From assembly GCA_965153455.1 (NCBI GenBank), contig OZ234493.1:33408213-33472212 (forward strand): a DNA stretch of 64,000 nt. The letters are read 5' to 3'. The notes beneath the pieces are model-generated. The model saw only the letters and a program-made list of their open reading frames with translations. It was not told the DNA's origin and searched no databases. The DNA comes from Sphagnum compactum (taxonomy: Eukaryota > Bryophyta > Sphagnopsida > Sphagnales). Below are positions 21,792 to 32,600 of the stretch, in pieces. Every line of letters starts with the position of its first letter. The first letter of the stretch is position 1. Position numbers and translations under genes: made by a program.

Positions 21792-23956
21792 ATGGCTGGT
21801 AGCCAAGGGGAGGTGACGACAGGCAAGGAGATAGAAGAGGAGACTACGACGACGACGACGATGATGATGACGACGGCGCAAGGCTTGTTGTCCGGCGCTG
21901 CTGTTCCTTCTCCTCCAGTGAGCCTGAGGTTGTGGCTGGCGGAAACAATCGGCTTGCAAACGGGACCAGTTCCCGTATTCTCCTCGCACAGTCAGCCTGA
22001 ATCCGGCTCAGAAGAGGAGCTGCTGCTGCTGCCTGTCGGCGATGATGCTTGCAGTCCTACGTTCCGGCATCGTGATGGACGCAAACGGAAGGAGTAAGTC
22101 AAGCTTCTTCTTGTATCTCTCTTTTCTGTGCCACTTTCGTGTTGTAACGGATCGACAGCAGCTCGTAAGCTGACAACTCCTTACAGGAGCTTTCTATAAG
22201 CTTCTTTCTTGTGTCTTTCCGTCTTTGAACCTCCTTGTCCTCTGGTAGACTTCCTCGTACCTCCATTGAAGTTTTTTCTCTTTTTGACGTTGTGTTCTTC
22301 CACAAGCCGTTATCTCGTACCTCAAGATCCTTTGTTATATTCATTCTCATGATCTATTTTCTCCTTTAGGTTTCCTGTAGAAGCTTAGCATTGCATCCAA
22401 GCATACACCAGTGGTGTGCTTAATGGATACGTTCAGGGCACAGGAGGCCCCGACCACTGTCCTCTGTGTGTGTTGGTTCTCCGTTTTGCTTGAACTGACA
22501 CATCGGCTATCTTCTATCTGTCATTTTTGTATATGAGTTGGAAACAAAAGAGCCACTTCTAAAGTCCAATTTACCCATGTTCATAGGAGCTGGGGCCTGA
22601 TGGGCTTTCCTATTTAAGTCTACCATCCCCAGGTCTTGTTCTTGGATTATGTTTTTACAGATTGCCAAAGAGAATGTACACCAGCTAAGAGAGAGATTTG
22701 CCACATTCAAGTACTTAGTCCTTATGTTCTCGGATCTTGGTTGATCCCCTACTTACAAAAGTAAGGGTCATTGATTAACTAGGTTGTCAACTGGAGGTTC
22801 GGAGGAGGACTCTGGAGCTTTTGATCACAAGCGACATCGACAGGTGCACCTGCAATCAAGTGCATCTTCAAGCTATGGCTCTGTTGCAATGTCTGGAACA
22901 GATGTGCTCAGCAGTAATGCCATTGCAGAGAGGCCAGGCGGTTGTTTGCTCTCAGTTCCTTTGAAGCAGCCAGTATTTGCAGAGCAGGTAAGAGCTGCCA
23001 GGGTTCTTGCAGAAGTGGACACAAGCTCCTGGAATACTGATGGTGGGCATGTTGAGATCAGTGGAGGGAACACAAGTGCCTTCACATCTAGTGGTGGGCA
23101 TGTTGAGATCAGTGGAGGGAACACAAGTGCCTTCACATCTAGTGAGGAAGGGGACAGTCAGCGTCATCAATCCTTGGGGAGGTTTGTCAATGTAGACCAA
23201 AAGGAAGCTGCTTCAGTTGACCAAAATGAAAGAGCAACAATGCACATGTGGTCTGATAGCGGTGGTCTACTGAGTTTGCAGCTTGACACTTTCATAGCAA
23301 AAGAGAAGGAGAAACTTGAATCATCTGATACTGCAGGAAGTGGTGCTCAAAGCTTCAGTGAAATTGAGCAGTCACTTTCAGGTTCTCTTCATGGAGTAGA
23401 ATCTTTGGATTCACATGGAAGGCCTTTTGAAGACAGATTGACAGGAACTGGTGGAGACATTGGAAGCTGCTCTATGGAAGATGGATCTAGCTTTCTAGCG
23501 GGGAGCAGCACTCAAGCAAGCCAAGAGAGGTCAAGGTTAGAAATTCTTGAGTTGGATCCAGTGAACTCTATGCTGCTGTCACATATAAGCAAGCAACAGT
23601 GCTCCACTTTGGAGTTTTGCTGCACTGAAGAGAGTGTTATGTCTGGTATTGAGGACCCAAGTGAAGAAGAGAGGAAGAGAAAACTTGCAGTTTGCGAACT
23701 AGGTTCTGAGACAATAGGTCTACAAGGACATATCTATGATCTTCAAGGTGTTCCACTTTCAAGGACTGAAAACATGAGGATCCAAGATGAGGATGGTTTG
23801 ACAATGCCTGATCCACAACAGACCTTTGTTCTTTCTTCAGGCCGACCAAGCAGCACTGAAGGTACATTCAAACTTAGTATGCTTCTCTTGAATACCTTTT
23901 CTAATTGTTGTCTTTCTCTGTGTCCAGTCATCAGCAAAAGATTGTTGGAGTGTTAA
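21792..23956 (+). CDS. Unrecognised serine-rich, acidic protein
   Basis: I do not recognise this family. The best model is 21792-22093, 22783-23861 and 23928-23956, all GT-AG and in phase, giving 469 aa. Keeping the last, 66 nt intron adds 22 residues without a frameshift or stop. The N-terminus is low complexity (threonine and methionine runs), then PPVSLRLWLAETIGL, an EEELLLL patch and a basic GRKRK just before the junction. The rest is rich in Ser, Glu, Gly and Asp with no membrane segment or known motif, so it is probably largely disordered. A perfect 51 bp duplication encodes two copies of a 17-residue unit near 187-220. Exon 1 starts at the first ATG after an in-frame stop at 21780. Further 3' exons are possible. 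Confidence 0.55.
23041..23142 (+). repeat. Perfect in-frame 51 bp duplication
   Basis: Positions 23041-23091 and 23092-23142 are identical, encoding the 17-residue unit GGHVEISGGNTSAFTSS twice. The absence of any difference suggests a recent duplication or a polymorphic repeat. Confidence 0.95.
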
Positions 23957-25282
23957 AGAGTGAGCATGGTGCAGGCAAGAGTAGATAGAACTGCAAATGC
24001 TGTTGCAATACCCAATAAGGATGAAATGCTCTCTTAAAGACCAGTCATGTTGCTTCTGGCAAGAAGAAGATTTTGTCTACTGCTCTAGTCTATATATGGG
24101 AGACAATTATCTTCTCTGGCAAGTTTCTGGCCAGGCTTCATATGTAATCTTCACCTTTCTATCTATGTATTTATTTCCAGAGCAAGTTTGCTACATAGAT
24201 GAAACTCATGTTTCATGTAATGTGCAGACCTGCAGTTGGTCCAGCAGATGTCAACTATCGACTGTGATTTCGACGCATACTTTTCCAAGCTCATGCTGTA
24301 GGACTTTGCATGCAGATGCTCAATCCCCCCCCCTCTGCTCAATGTGAGCTATTTGTACATTCTGTACCTGGATTTTTTGAAGTCCGGATATTTGCATGTG
24401 GTGATTGCGCGAGGCATATTGTACTGCTGAAGTATTGCAATTCTCCTAGCTTTTTGCAGGTCTTGGACTCATCTCAAAGGACTTCTTTCCCTACTGCATG
24501 CAAAGAGTTTGTTTCACTAACCTGTTGCCAATCTTAGGACCAGACAGCTACACAAACTTTAAGACTGCCACTTGGTGGCTCCACAGCTACTAGCTCTTTT
24601 TAATTTGGTCACTGCACTTACCATGCTTGGATGTAGAACCATTAATCTTGGACTTAGAACTGCACTATACAAATCAATGTGACACAGAAAACCTGTCCAT
24701 CTACCTGTGCTTGTTCATTATCTGTCTTAATATTTTCGATGATTGGTTGTATAGTGGTAGTTACCAATAACCACAACAGTCAGCCAATTGTGTGAGCCCA
24801 TCGATCTTGCTAAAACATTGCTAACAGTTTTCCTTGCACAGCTCTTTTGTTGTGGTTTTCTATAGACACCAGCTCCATTCTAGAGGATCATTGCAATAAC
24901 AAGTGATGAACTGCTACGACTGGCAAATGGTCACAAGTATTTTGGAGCTGTGTATGTGACACATGGTACCAAGAACAGCAAACAAGCTGCATGGTCCACA
25001 ACATAACTGCAGACTGGCCAGATTTACTGTGGAGCACACTTCCATTCCTCCTAGTCTGGGAGTGATCAGGTACACTGCCACTACCAAGACATTACACTTG
25101 ATAGAAACTTGTCTTGGTCAGCTCGGAGTTCATTTTACATAAAGCTTGAAAATGACTAACTACTTGTTTCATAGGAATGAGCAATGAGAAAAGCAAGTGA
25201 ATTTTAATCAAAACATATATTTTAAAACTCACAAATTATATAACAATAAAAAATGAAATAGCTGCAGACTACAAGTGTGCAG
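23957..25282. other. 3' flank and spacer
   Basis: Probably holds the 3' untranslated region of the serine-rich gene. Short open frames (for example 23997-24347 plus) lack any family signal. The end near 25.2 kb is A-rich, with AATAAAA-like strings on both strands consistent with polyadenylation regions of converging transcripts. Confidence 0.45.
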
Positions 25283-25517
25283 TTATGCTCCACTGAGGGA
25301 GCTGTTTAGATTTTTCTGCAAATCTTTCACCGCTGTAACAAACTGTCCATCTGCACTCCCACAGGATTTCCTGCTCTTGTGGTGGAATGTCAATTACTTA
25401 CCAAAGTCATCAACAGGAAAACAAATGATTTTGCCTCCACTTTGCATACAATTTAGGTCAACCTGAACAGACTTGAGAGAATCAAGGCTATTGAGATTTT
25501 CAGTTTTGACAACATAT
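25283..25517 (-). CDS. Two orphan C-terminal exons, family unknown
   Basis: Two minus-strand exons, 25517-25402 and 25350-25283, are bounded by good splice sites (TTTGCAG acceptor, GTAAGT donor, GTGCAG acceptor). They join in phase to give about 60 residues with protein-like composition, containing GGKIICFPVDDFDGQF and ending NSSLSGA. The reading needs two bases from an earlier exon that I cannot find before the SUMO stop codon at 26083, on the same strand. Either a short upstream exon is missed, or this is the tail of a gene disrupted by rearrangement. The frame also stays open upstream to 25669 through a hydrophobic stretch that looks intronic. Confidence 0.4.
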
Positions 25518-26082
25518 CTGCAAACAGGAAAAAGACTGCCACCTAATAATGTTAGAGGAACAGAGTATAAAACCCACAAAAACCATGAAAACCAAAGAAA
25601 AAAACTTGGAAGCAACCATTCCTTAATGGTTTTCGTAGGAAGGAAAACACGTAAAATTACAACTGCCATCAGAATGATGGAAAAGAACCAGCAGCTCCTT
25701 AATGAAGTTTATATTCAAAAAACATGATAAAAATAACAACCCCTGACACTGCATAGGTACAACAAGACTGAGGGCTATTCAAAAATTACAATACCCAAGA
25801 TGACAACACTAGGTATTCCAGGGTTTGACAAGCTGCTTAAAAATCCGAATGAGAATCCACAAATTGCTACCATCCTTTGAACATCAACTCAGTTCCTTCA
25901 TAATGAGAACCAAACTTTGAGCTGTTTTCTGTGTGCTCAGGTCAATGAACTCCTGTCCTTCCAAACTTTTGGTTTCACAATGCCACAGTTTCGACACAAA
26001 ACTGGCCCAGAAGACTTCGGAGCATGCATAAACATGTGAAGTGTTCCCAGTATCATTGTAATTTTTCAAATTAGACTAGATG

Positions 26083-27290
26083 TCAAAGAGCCCTCCCACC
26101 AGTCTGATGAAGCATTGCATCAATCTCATCCCCATCCTCCATGTCAAGCTGTGTGTCCAAGCCCTCCACCAATCATTTCACATCAGTTTTCGAAGCATGA
26201 CCTTCCTCAGAAACAGCAAAACAAACACACAATAGTGCTCAGAAATCTCCAACTTGAGATAAAAAAGTACCCACAACCAGGGCAAAATGTTTTTCACTTA
26301 AAAGTCAAAGTAAAACCTCCAAAAAAGGAAGTTGCAAGACACATGATTTTAAGCCAAACCATGGCTGCAAAACAGACACCAACAATTTGTGAAACTACAG
26401 CTGTAATTGCATGCCTGTTCCAAGAACCTGCAACAAAGGTTAAATATGGCTCAGGTGATTCCTGCCAATTCCTCAGAACACAACATACTAATCAACATGA
26501 TGCAGGCAAACCAAAGCTCCACTTCAGACACTAATGGCGTCACTTGGACCCAAGGCAAGCTGACCCCAATCAAGACAGCTGCAAAAAACATCAAACAATT
26601 TTCACAGAGGTTGCTATCCATGCAATTAAGTCTACAATTTTCCCCAAAAGAAATGTATCTGAACTTAAGATACAAACAAGCAAACCCAAATCGCATTCAA
26701 AACACCACTCCAGGGTTCATCACTACTGTCAGCTCATATGAAGTCAGATATTAAAAAACAAGATAGAAGTGCCACAATGAGTCAGAGAGGACTGGCAAAT
26801 AAACAAAACTTGAGAATTTGGCCCAAATAAGCAAAGAGGAACAAAGCCTTCAGAAATATGTCAACACAATCCAAAAAAACAGGGACTGTACTCATGAGAA
26901 CAGCTCTAAATTGTGCCCAAACCTTGTGGGTCTGTAAGAGATGGAAACCAGAACAAACAGACAATGCATGAAAATAGAGAGGGATGGCATAAAGACTGTA
27001 GGAAGGAACCTCTGCAGGAGTCTGTTCAGCCCGGAGACGTCTGCCATCAAAAAGGAAGGCAATGGACTGAGGGTCCACAGATTGTCGGTCGCAGTAGGCA
27101 TGCATCAGCTTCTTCAGTGTCGCTGTGCTCTTGATCCTGAAGAAGACTTCTCCACCATCCTACACACCACCCACACTTCAACCCTCTCTAAGAACACCCA
27201 TCTCTTGAAAATGGTCTAGACAATCCTAAATTCTCCTACTGAGACATAACATGGATATCTCCACCTATTGCACATCACCAGCAAGGAATG

Positions 27291-27328
<38 letters not shown>

Positions 27329-27814
27329 CATTTTCCATGGAGTTCAGAATGCTTGATTTTGAGGAGAGAGCCCCTTCCTCTCTCCTACAAAGGGAACTGA
27401 GATGGTTCCAAGGGTGATATACATCCCCCAGCAAATGTTCTAGAGAAAAAGATAATAATAATAAAGATAATATACTCATAGTTGAAATTCCACCCTTTTT
27501 GTAGACATCCAATTAGGATCTTTCTGTAAACAAACGAACTTTGGAATTTAGAAGAAACTGTACCACAAAGTCTACTTTATTCCAGACAACAAATTCTAAA
27601 TATCCACAAAAACCAGCATCTCCTAGAAGAATTATGAGATGAAAATGGCCGAGTTACAATGCCCGCGCGCAGGAAGTCGACGTGACTCTCAGTTCGCAAA
27701 CAATTATCTTGAAATCTCCGTGAAAGCATCACCTTACAGATAGACAAAATATTTCTCGTAGACAAGTCCGTCACGGCCCTCCTCCGACCTTAAAGCACTG
27801 ACCCCCTAAAAAAA

Positions 27815-27852
<38 letters not shown>

Positions 27853-28053
27853 AATCGCAAACTGAACAAGAGAGAAAAAGGGAAATTTGAGGTAGGCCAA
27901 AACTACAGACCCACATGTATCTCCTACAGCAAGCAATACCTGACCCTTGACCTTGAGGTTGATATGAGCACCACCCGCTCCGCCGTCCAAGGGCTTCTTC
28001 TCCTCCTCGTTGCGAGTCCCAGTATTGTTGGTGCTATCCTCCACTCCAGCCAT
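26083..28053 (-). CDS. SUMO1: Small ubiquitin-like modifier (SUMO) precursor
   Basis: SUMO is conjugated to lysines of nuclear proteins after a protease exposes its C-terminal di-glycine. Three exons join in phase 0: 28053-27940, 27159-27010 and 26148-26083, giving 109 aa. Residues 1-25 are a variable acidic tail, followed by [11 protein letters not shown], the plant SUMO signature. Exon 2 encodes [25 protein letters not shown] and [14 protein letters not shown], the core of the beta-grasp fold. Exon 3 encodes [16 protein letters not shown] with the di-glycine at 105-106 and a three-residue tail, RAL, to be removed on maturation. The length matches plant SUMO1/2. Intron 1 contains AT and GA microsatellites. 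Which plant paralogue it is cannot be told, so the symbol marks the family only. Confidence 0.96.
27294..27325. repeat. (TA)16 microsatellite in SUMO intron 1
   Basis: An uninterrupted alternating A/T run of 32 bases. Confidence 0.95.
27819..27851. repeat. (GA)n microsatellite in SUMO intron 1
   Basis: About 16 GA units, reading as a CT tract on the gene strand near the donor end of intron 1. Confidence 0.95.
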
Positions 28054-28192
28054 TGCTGCTGTTGCTGCTGCTGCTAATGAGAAGTTCCTTCTTTCTCAAA
28101 GAACTCTGAGTCACACGTTCAAATCGAATTTGCTCACACAAATTGCGAAGCACGACGACGATGACGACAAGGCGATGAACCTGGACCCCGCC

Positions 28193-28202
28193 AAACCCTA
28201 AA
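28193..28202 (-). promoter_or_regulatory. Telo-box upstream of SUMO
   Basis: AAACCCTAAA lies 140 nt upstream of the SUMO start codon, matching the plant telo-box core. A single copy could be chance. Confidence 0.4.
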
Positions 28203-28203
28203 A

Positions 28204-29573
28204 GCTTCCCCCCCACCCTCCCCCACCCCTAATTGGGAACACATTGAGAACTTGGGGGAACATCATAAGGAACTTGAGAAACATCTTCGAGGAAAGGCTG
28301 GGAACATTTATGGGAACACAAAATTTAACAAAAAAATCCATTCTTGCCCCCTCCTCCCACCCCCCCTTCCCCCCCAAACAAAAAAAGATGAACCCTCGCT
28401 TGGGTGTTTGTTGGGTTGTCTCATTGGCTCTCCCTAGACATGGTTGCCACCATTTTTTTTGGCCTCAAGCTAATACCCCTCTTCCACAAAGCACACCATG
28501 GCTAAGGCTTATCCTAAGGCAAAAGAAGAATGATGAAAATTAAAATATTTCACCATGCAAAAAATATAATCTTAACAAAAAAAAAAACTCTCTAAAAAAA
28601 AAAACCAAATCCTTCAAGAGATCATAACTCTATAACTAATCTCAAGTTTCAACACAAGCTAAAATATCATATTTCAAAAATCCTCATATAAAAATAGACC
28701 TATTTATTATTATTAACTTGGGGCCCAAATCCCTTAAGCTACTATTATACTCTATATTGAATCTAAACACAATATCCCTTGCCTTTGTAGGCAAGGCCAA
28801 AAACTGACCCCAAAAAAAGAAAAAAGAATGATAGGTAAGTGGGTACCTTTGTATATGTACAATGTACTCTATACGTACAATGTACTCTATATGTACAATG
28901 TACGCTTTTGTACAAAATACAAAGCCTAGCGTATTGAGGACCAAGTCCGCGACTCCGCTTGCCGTGACGATGGCGCAACCAGAGAGACGAGAATCCTCCA
29001 GCGACCAGAGAATCGTGGAGCAACGAAACCAAAGAATCATCGTCTGTAGGCTCTTGTAGGAGGAATTTGGGATTTGGGTATTGCAATGAAGGATTTGTTT
29101 GTTTGTTTGGAGGAGTTTTCAGTACAAACTTTTGTTTGAATGGTTGGTTGGTTGATTGAACACGGTAAGAGACAGAACCTCATGGGAGTTATTGGTCGTC
29201 GGCATGAAAAACCCATCCTCGTCTTGATTGATTCCACAGCGGTACCAAGGGCTTCTTTCCTAGGAATATCCTATTAGAAACATGAAGTCAAGAAGTTGAA
29301 TCGGATGAAGACGCCAAGGGGTTCTTGCAACTGCTCTGAACCGGTTGTCGTTGCGTATTGCTGCTCTCTGGACTGTATCGCAGTCTCTCTTTTGTTGTCA
29401 CAATTCTGGTTTTGTTCAGTAGTAAGTTCAGGCGGTAGTAGCTCCCTCCTTGCGGCTCTCACGCAATGTGGAGACCCCGTGTAACTTGAGAGGGAAAAAC
29501 GGATAAAAGGGAAGCTTTAGCTATCCCTTGAAGTACTGTATTAGGGTTTGCGTGTGGAGAACAAAGCAGAGTA
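28204..29573. other. Divergent intergenic region between SUMO and the VTT-domain gene
   Basis: Promoter-side DNA of both genes. It holds C-rich runs near 28360-28378, A runs near 28580-28600 and an 18 bp tandem repeat at 28856-28903. No exon is supported. Confidence 0.5.
28856..28903. repeat. 18 bp tandem repeat, 2.7 units
   Basis: Units of (T/C)GTACAATGTACTCTATA start at 28856, 28874 and 28892. Each contains the short palindrome-like GTACAATGTAC. Confidence 0.85.
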
Positions 29574-29600
29574 GGGAGGGAGGGAGGGAGGGAGGGAGGG
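29574..29600 (+). promoter_or_regulatory. (GGGA)n run abutting the start codon
   Basis: Seven GGG runs with single-A loops end directly at the ATG of the VTT-domain gene. The sequence satisfies the strict G-quadruplex rule and would be in the 5' untranslated RNA, where such structures can hinder initiation. That effect is inferred, not shown. Confidence 0.7.
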
Positions 29601-32600
29601 ATGGCGGGCACAGTATGGCGCATACTCATTTTCACGGCGCTGCTTCTTGCTCTGGTTTTCATCTGTTTCCAGATGCCACATTTCTATCACTATGTGGAAA
29701 AGGTGATGTTTTTATTCTCTTTCACCCTTGTGACTTGAAACCCTAGCAGAAGTGGGTACACATGCTTCTGCATGCTGCAAAGTAGCACAAGGTTCTCGCC
29801 TGAAAAGCGGTGCAATTTACACTAATTTTCCCTTTACTTGCTGATACTCTTGAGCTGCATTGTTGAACTAGATCATCTACTGAAACTGTCAGAAACTGTT
29901 TTCAATGATACTTATGATTGGAGGCCCACATTGGGTGTTCTTGGATGTGGAGCCCTAAAGTTTTGATGCTTTCAAAAACTATATGAAAATTCATTTTCCT
30001 GTTCTCTTGTGAGAGCTGGGAGATTCTTGGTTCTCTTCATTACCGTTCAGACTGGTTCAAGGATGAGTAATTCTATCAGCTGACCAACTCAAGAGTTGTG
30101 TTGCTGCAGATGCTGACAAAATTCCTTGTTTGGATTCAAATGGATGTTGGTCCATGGGGTCCACTTGTTCTGTAAGTATCCTCTTTGCTTGATGTTCAGT
30201 GGAGAAAATTGCTTGATTTTTCCTGTCTGGTTCCAGTCTGTTAATACTTTGAATTTTTGAATTAAAAGGATGTTTCACTTTGGTGTCCATTAGGCCACCT
30301 GAGATGTCGATTTACTTCTGAACTTTTTTCTGTGACCATGTACCAAACAGAGAAAAGGCCTTGTAGAAGTTTGTATGGAAAGTGCATTTCTTGGGCAGAC
30401 AATCTGTGCAGTAGACAACTTAGGTGTAGTTTTGAAAGTATTATGTCACATGGAGTCACCACTTGGAAACTGTGGAGACATGAATTACACAAATTTTCTC
30501 AGTGATTGCAATGGAGAAAGTCTGAGTAAACATGCCGAAAACCTGTACTACAGGCATGCATCAGCGATATAGCTATCCAACATAGGGGCCCTTTCATATC
30601 ATGCTGCCAATGGGAGAAACCTAATATCTTAGGTTGAAGCAATCTCCAAAAACATTCTTCCATGAGATTTATCATCAGCTTCCTTCAGCACCTCTGCAAT
30701 CAAAGAGTCTGTTGCCATTTAGCAGTCTATAAGCTCTTTCTATCAACATTTTAGGGTTTTTTGTATGGTAAGTTTAATGTACAGTAAATATCTGTTGCTT
30801 TTTGACAGTGGGTAAATGTTTGAAGTGTGAACTGCCTGACCTTATTGTTTCTGGCACATATTTCAAGTATTTCTTTTGTACTTTTCTTGTCATGTGCAGG
30901 GCACTAGCATATATTCCATGTGCAGTTTTAGCTCTCCCTGCGACCATGCTTACGGTACTGATTGGGATCCTTGCCCACCTGTACTTCATTCCATATTGTC
31001 TGTTTGAATTGTTGTTTGAGTTTGTTGCTGGAAAGAAAGCATCAGACCAAATTTTCTGATAAGGATTGATCATAGAGCCAGACCAAGTAGCATGTATTTA
31101 GTTGGTTACAAACAGTCTACAGAGCTAAAGATCAGGTGTTCCAATTCTCCAATAGAAATAGTTGATTGTAGGCCAGATCCAATTCAGCATTTCTTCTCCT
31201 AAAAATTTGACAGGATATGGATGTTGTATGGAGTGTCTGTTGGCAGCTAGGAGGTGGATATTTGTTTGGCCTGGTCTTTGGCTTTACAATTGACTCGATA
31301 GGGTCAACACTTGGTGCTACTGCTGCATTCTGGGTTGGTCGAACTGTAAGAAATCATCCATTCACTTTTCCTGTATGATATTTTAACCATGATCTCTTCT
31401 GCACCTTGGCAAAGTATGTCTAAACAACTAGCAAACCAAACAGAAATACAACCTATTTGCATGGAGGGTGGTTTGCTGCACTGATTAATTCTCAACAGAT
31501 TTATGGTGGTTCTCTTTGCATGCTAATTGTGAATTTTGGCTGGCAAATGACACCTTACTGCTTTGATCTGATTAAGCAATGGACTACTGAGACTCTGAAC
31601 ATTGTTTGTTTATTGCAGATAGGAAGATCATATGTAATTTCAAAGCTGAAGGACTATCCACAATTTCAGACAATTGACCTTGCTGTTCATAAATCAGGTT
31701 TCAAGGTACCCATTGTCTTGCATGATCCTTTTTTTGACTCATTAGTTGGGCAGCAAACCTGTAGACTTTGCATCGACTATATTTTTCTTCTGGCATGTAA
31801 GTTCTTTGTGTGCTCTTTCACCTCTGCTTTCCTATTTATATGAGGAAGTGTAATGTACAAGGAATCTGATAATGCTTGGGATTGATATATTAGTGTTCCT
31901 GCAGATTGCGTTTCTTCTTCGACTTGTACCTTTGCTGCCGTACAATGTGATGAACTACTTGCTGTCTGTTACACCAATTAGTACCTCTAAATATATCCTC
32001 GCATCTTGGATTGGTATGATGGTATGAAGCCAAAATTCTGCTTGTTCTCTATACCGATCTTCCTGTCACATTGGATTGTAGTTCTCCTTTGCATGTGGAC
32101 ACTATGGAGGGCTCGTACTGTATGGTTGGAGAGATATATAAGTAGGCAACTGTGTTCCAATATCTACTTGGAACCATTAGCTGTAAGATGGAGGGCAACC
32201 AGTGTTGATGCATTAACTCATTACAGAATATGTTACATTGACATCATGTAAATGAAGTATTGCATCTGTTCCAGAAGTGGTGACTGCTGGTTGGGTTTGG
32301 GTGCAGCCTTTGACATTAGCATTTGTGTACGTGGGGACAACAATTAAAAATATCGCAGACATCAGTCAAGGTGGTGGTGACTTCACTCGAGGTCACTTTG
32401 TAAGTGATCTAACCTACCTGGTCACGTGTCTATCCCATTACAAATTGACAACTATCCCATTACCTCCACAGCCACAACATGTGGTGTCAAATATTAAGGT
32501 TTGTGCAGTCCGGTCAATTTGTATTCAGGTTTCCAATTATTAGGCTGTGCAAAAGAATGTGTTGACTTCGGGTGTCCTTAGTGACTTGACCAAAGAAATG

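Noticed and set aside
25518-25669. Read-through extension of the orphan exon frame with hydrophobic segments
   Set aside because: It crosses a strong TTTGCAG acceptor and a T-rich tract, so it is more likely an intron than a membrane helix.
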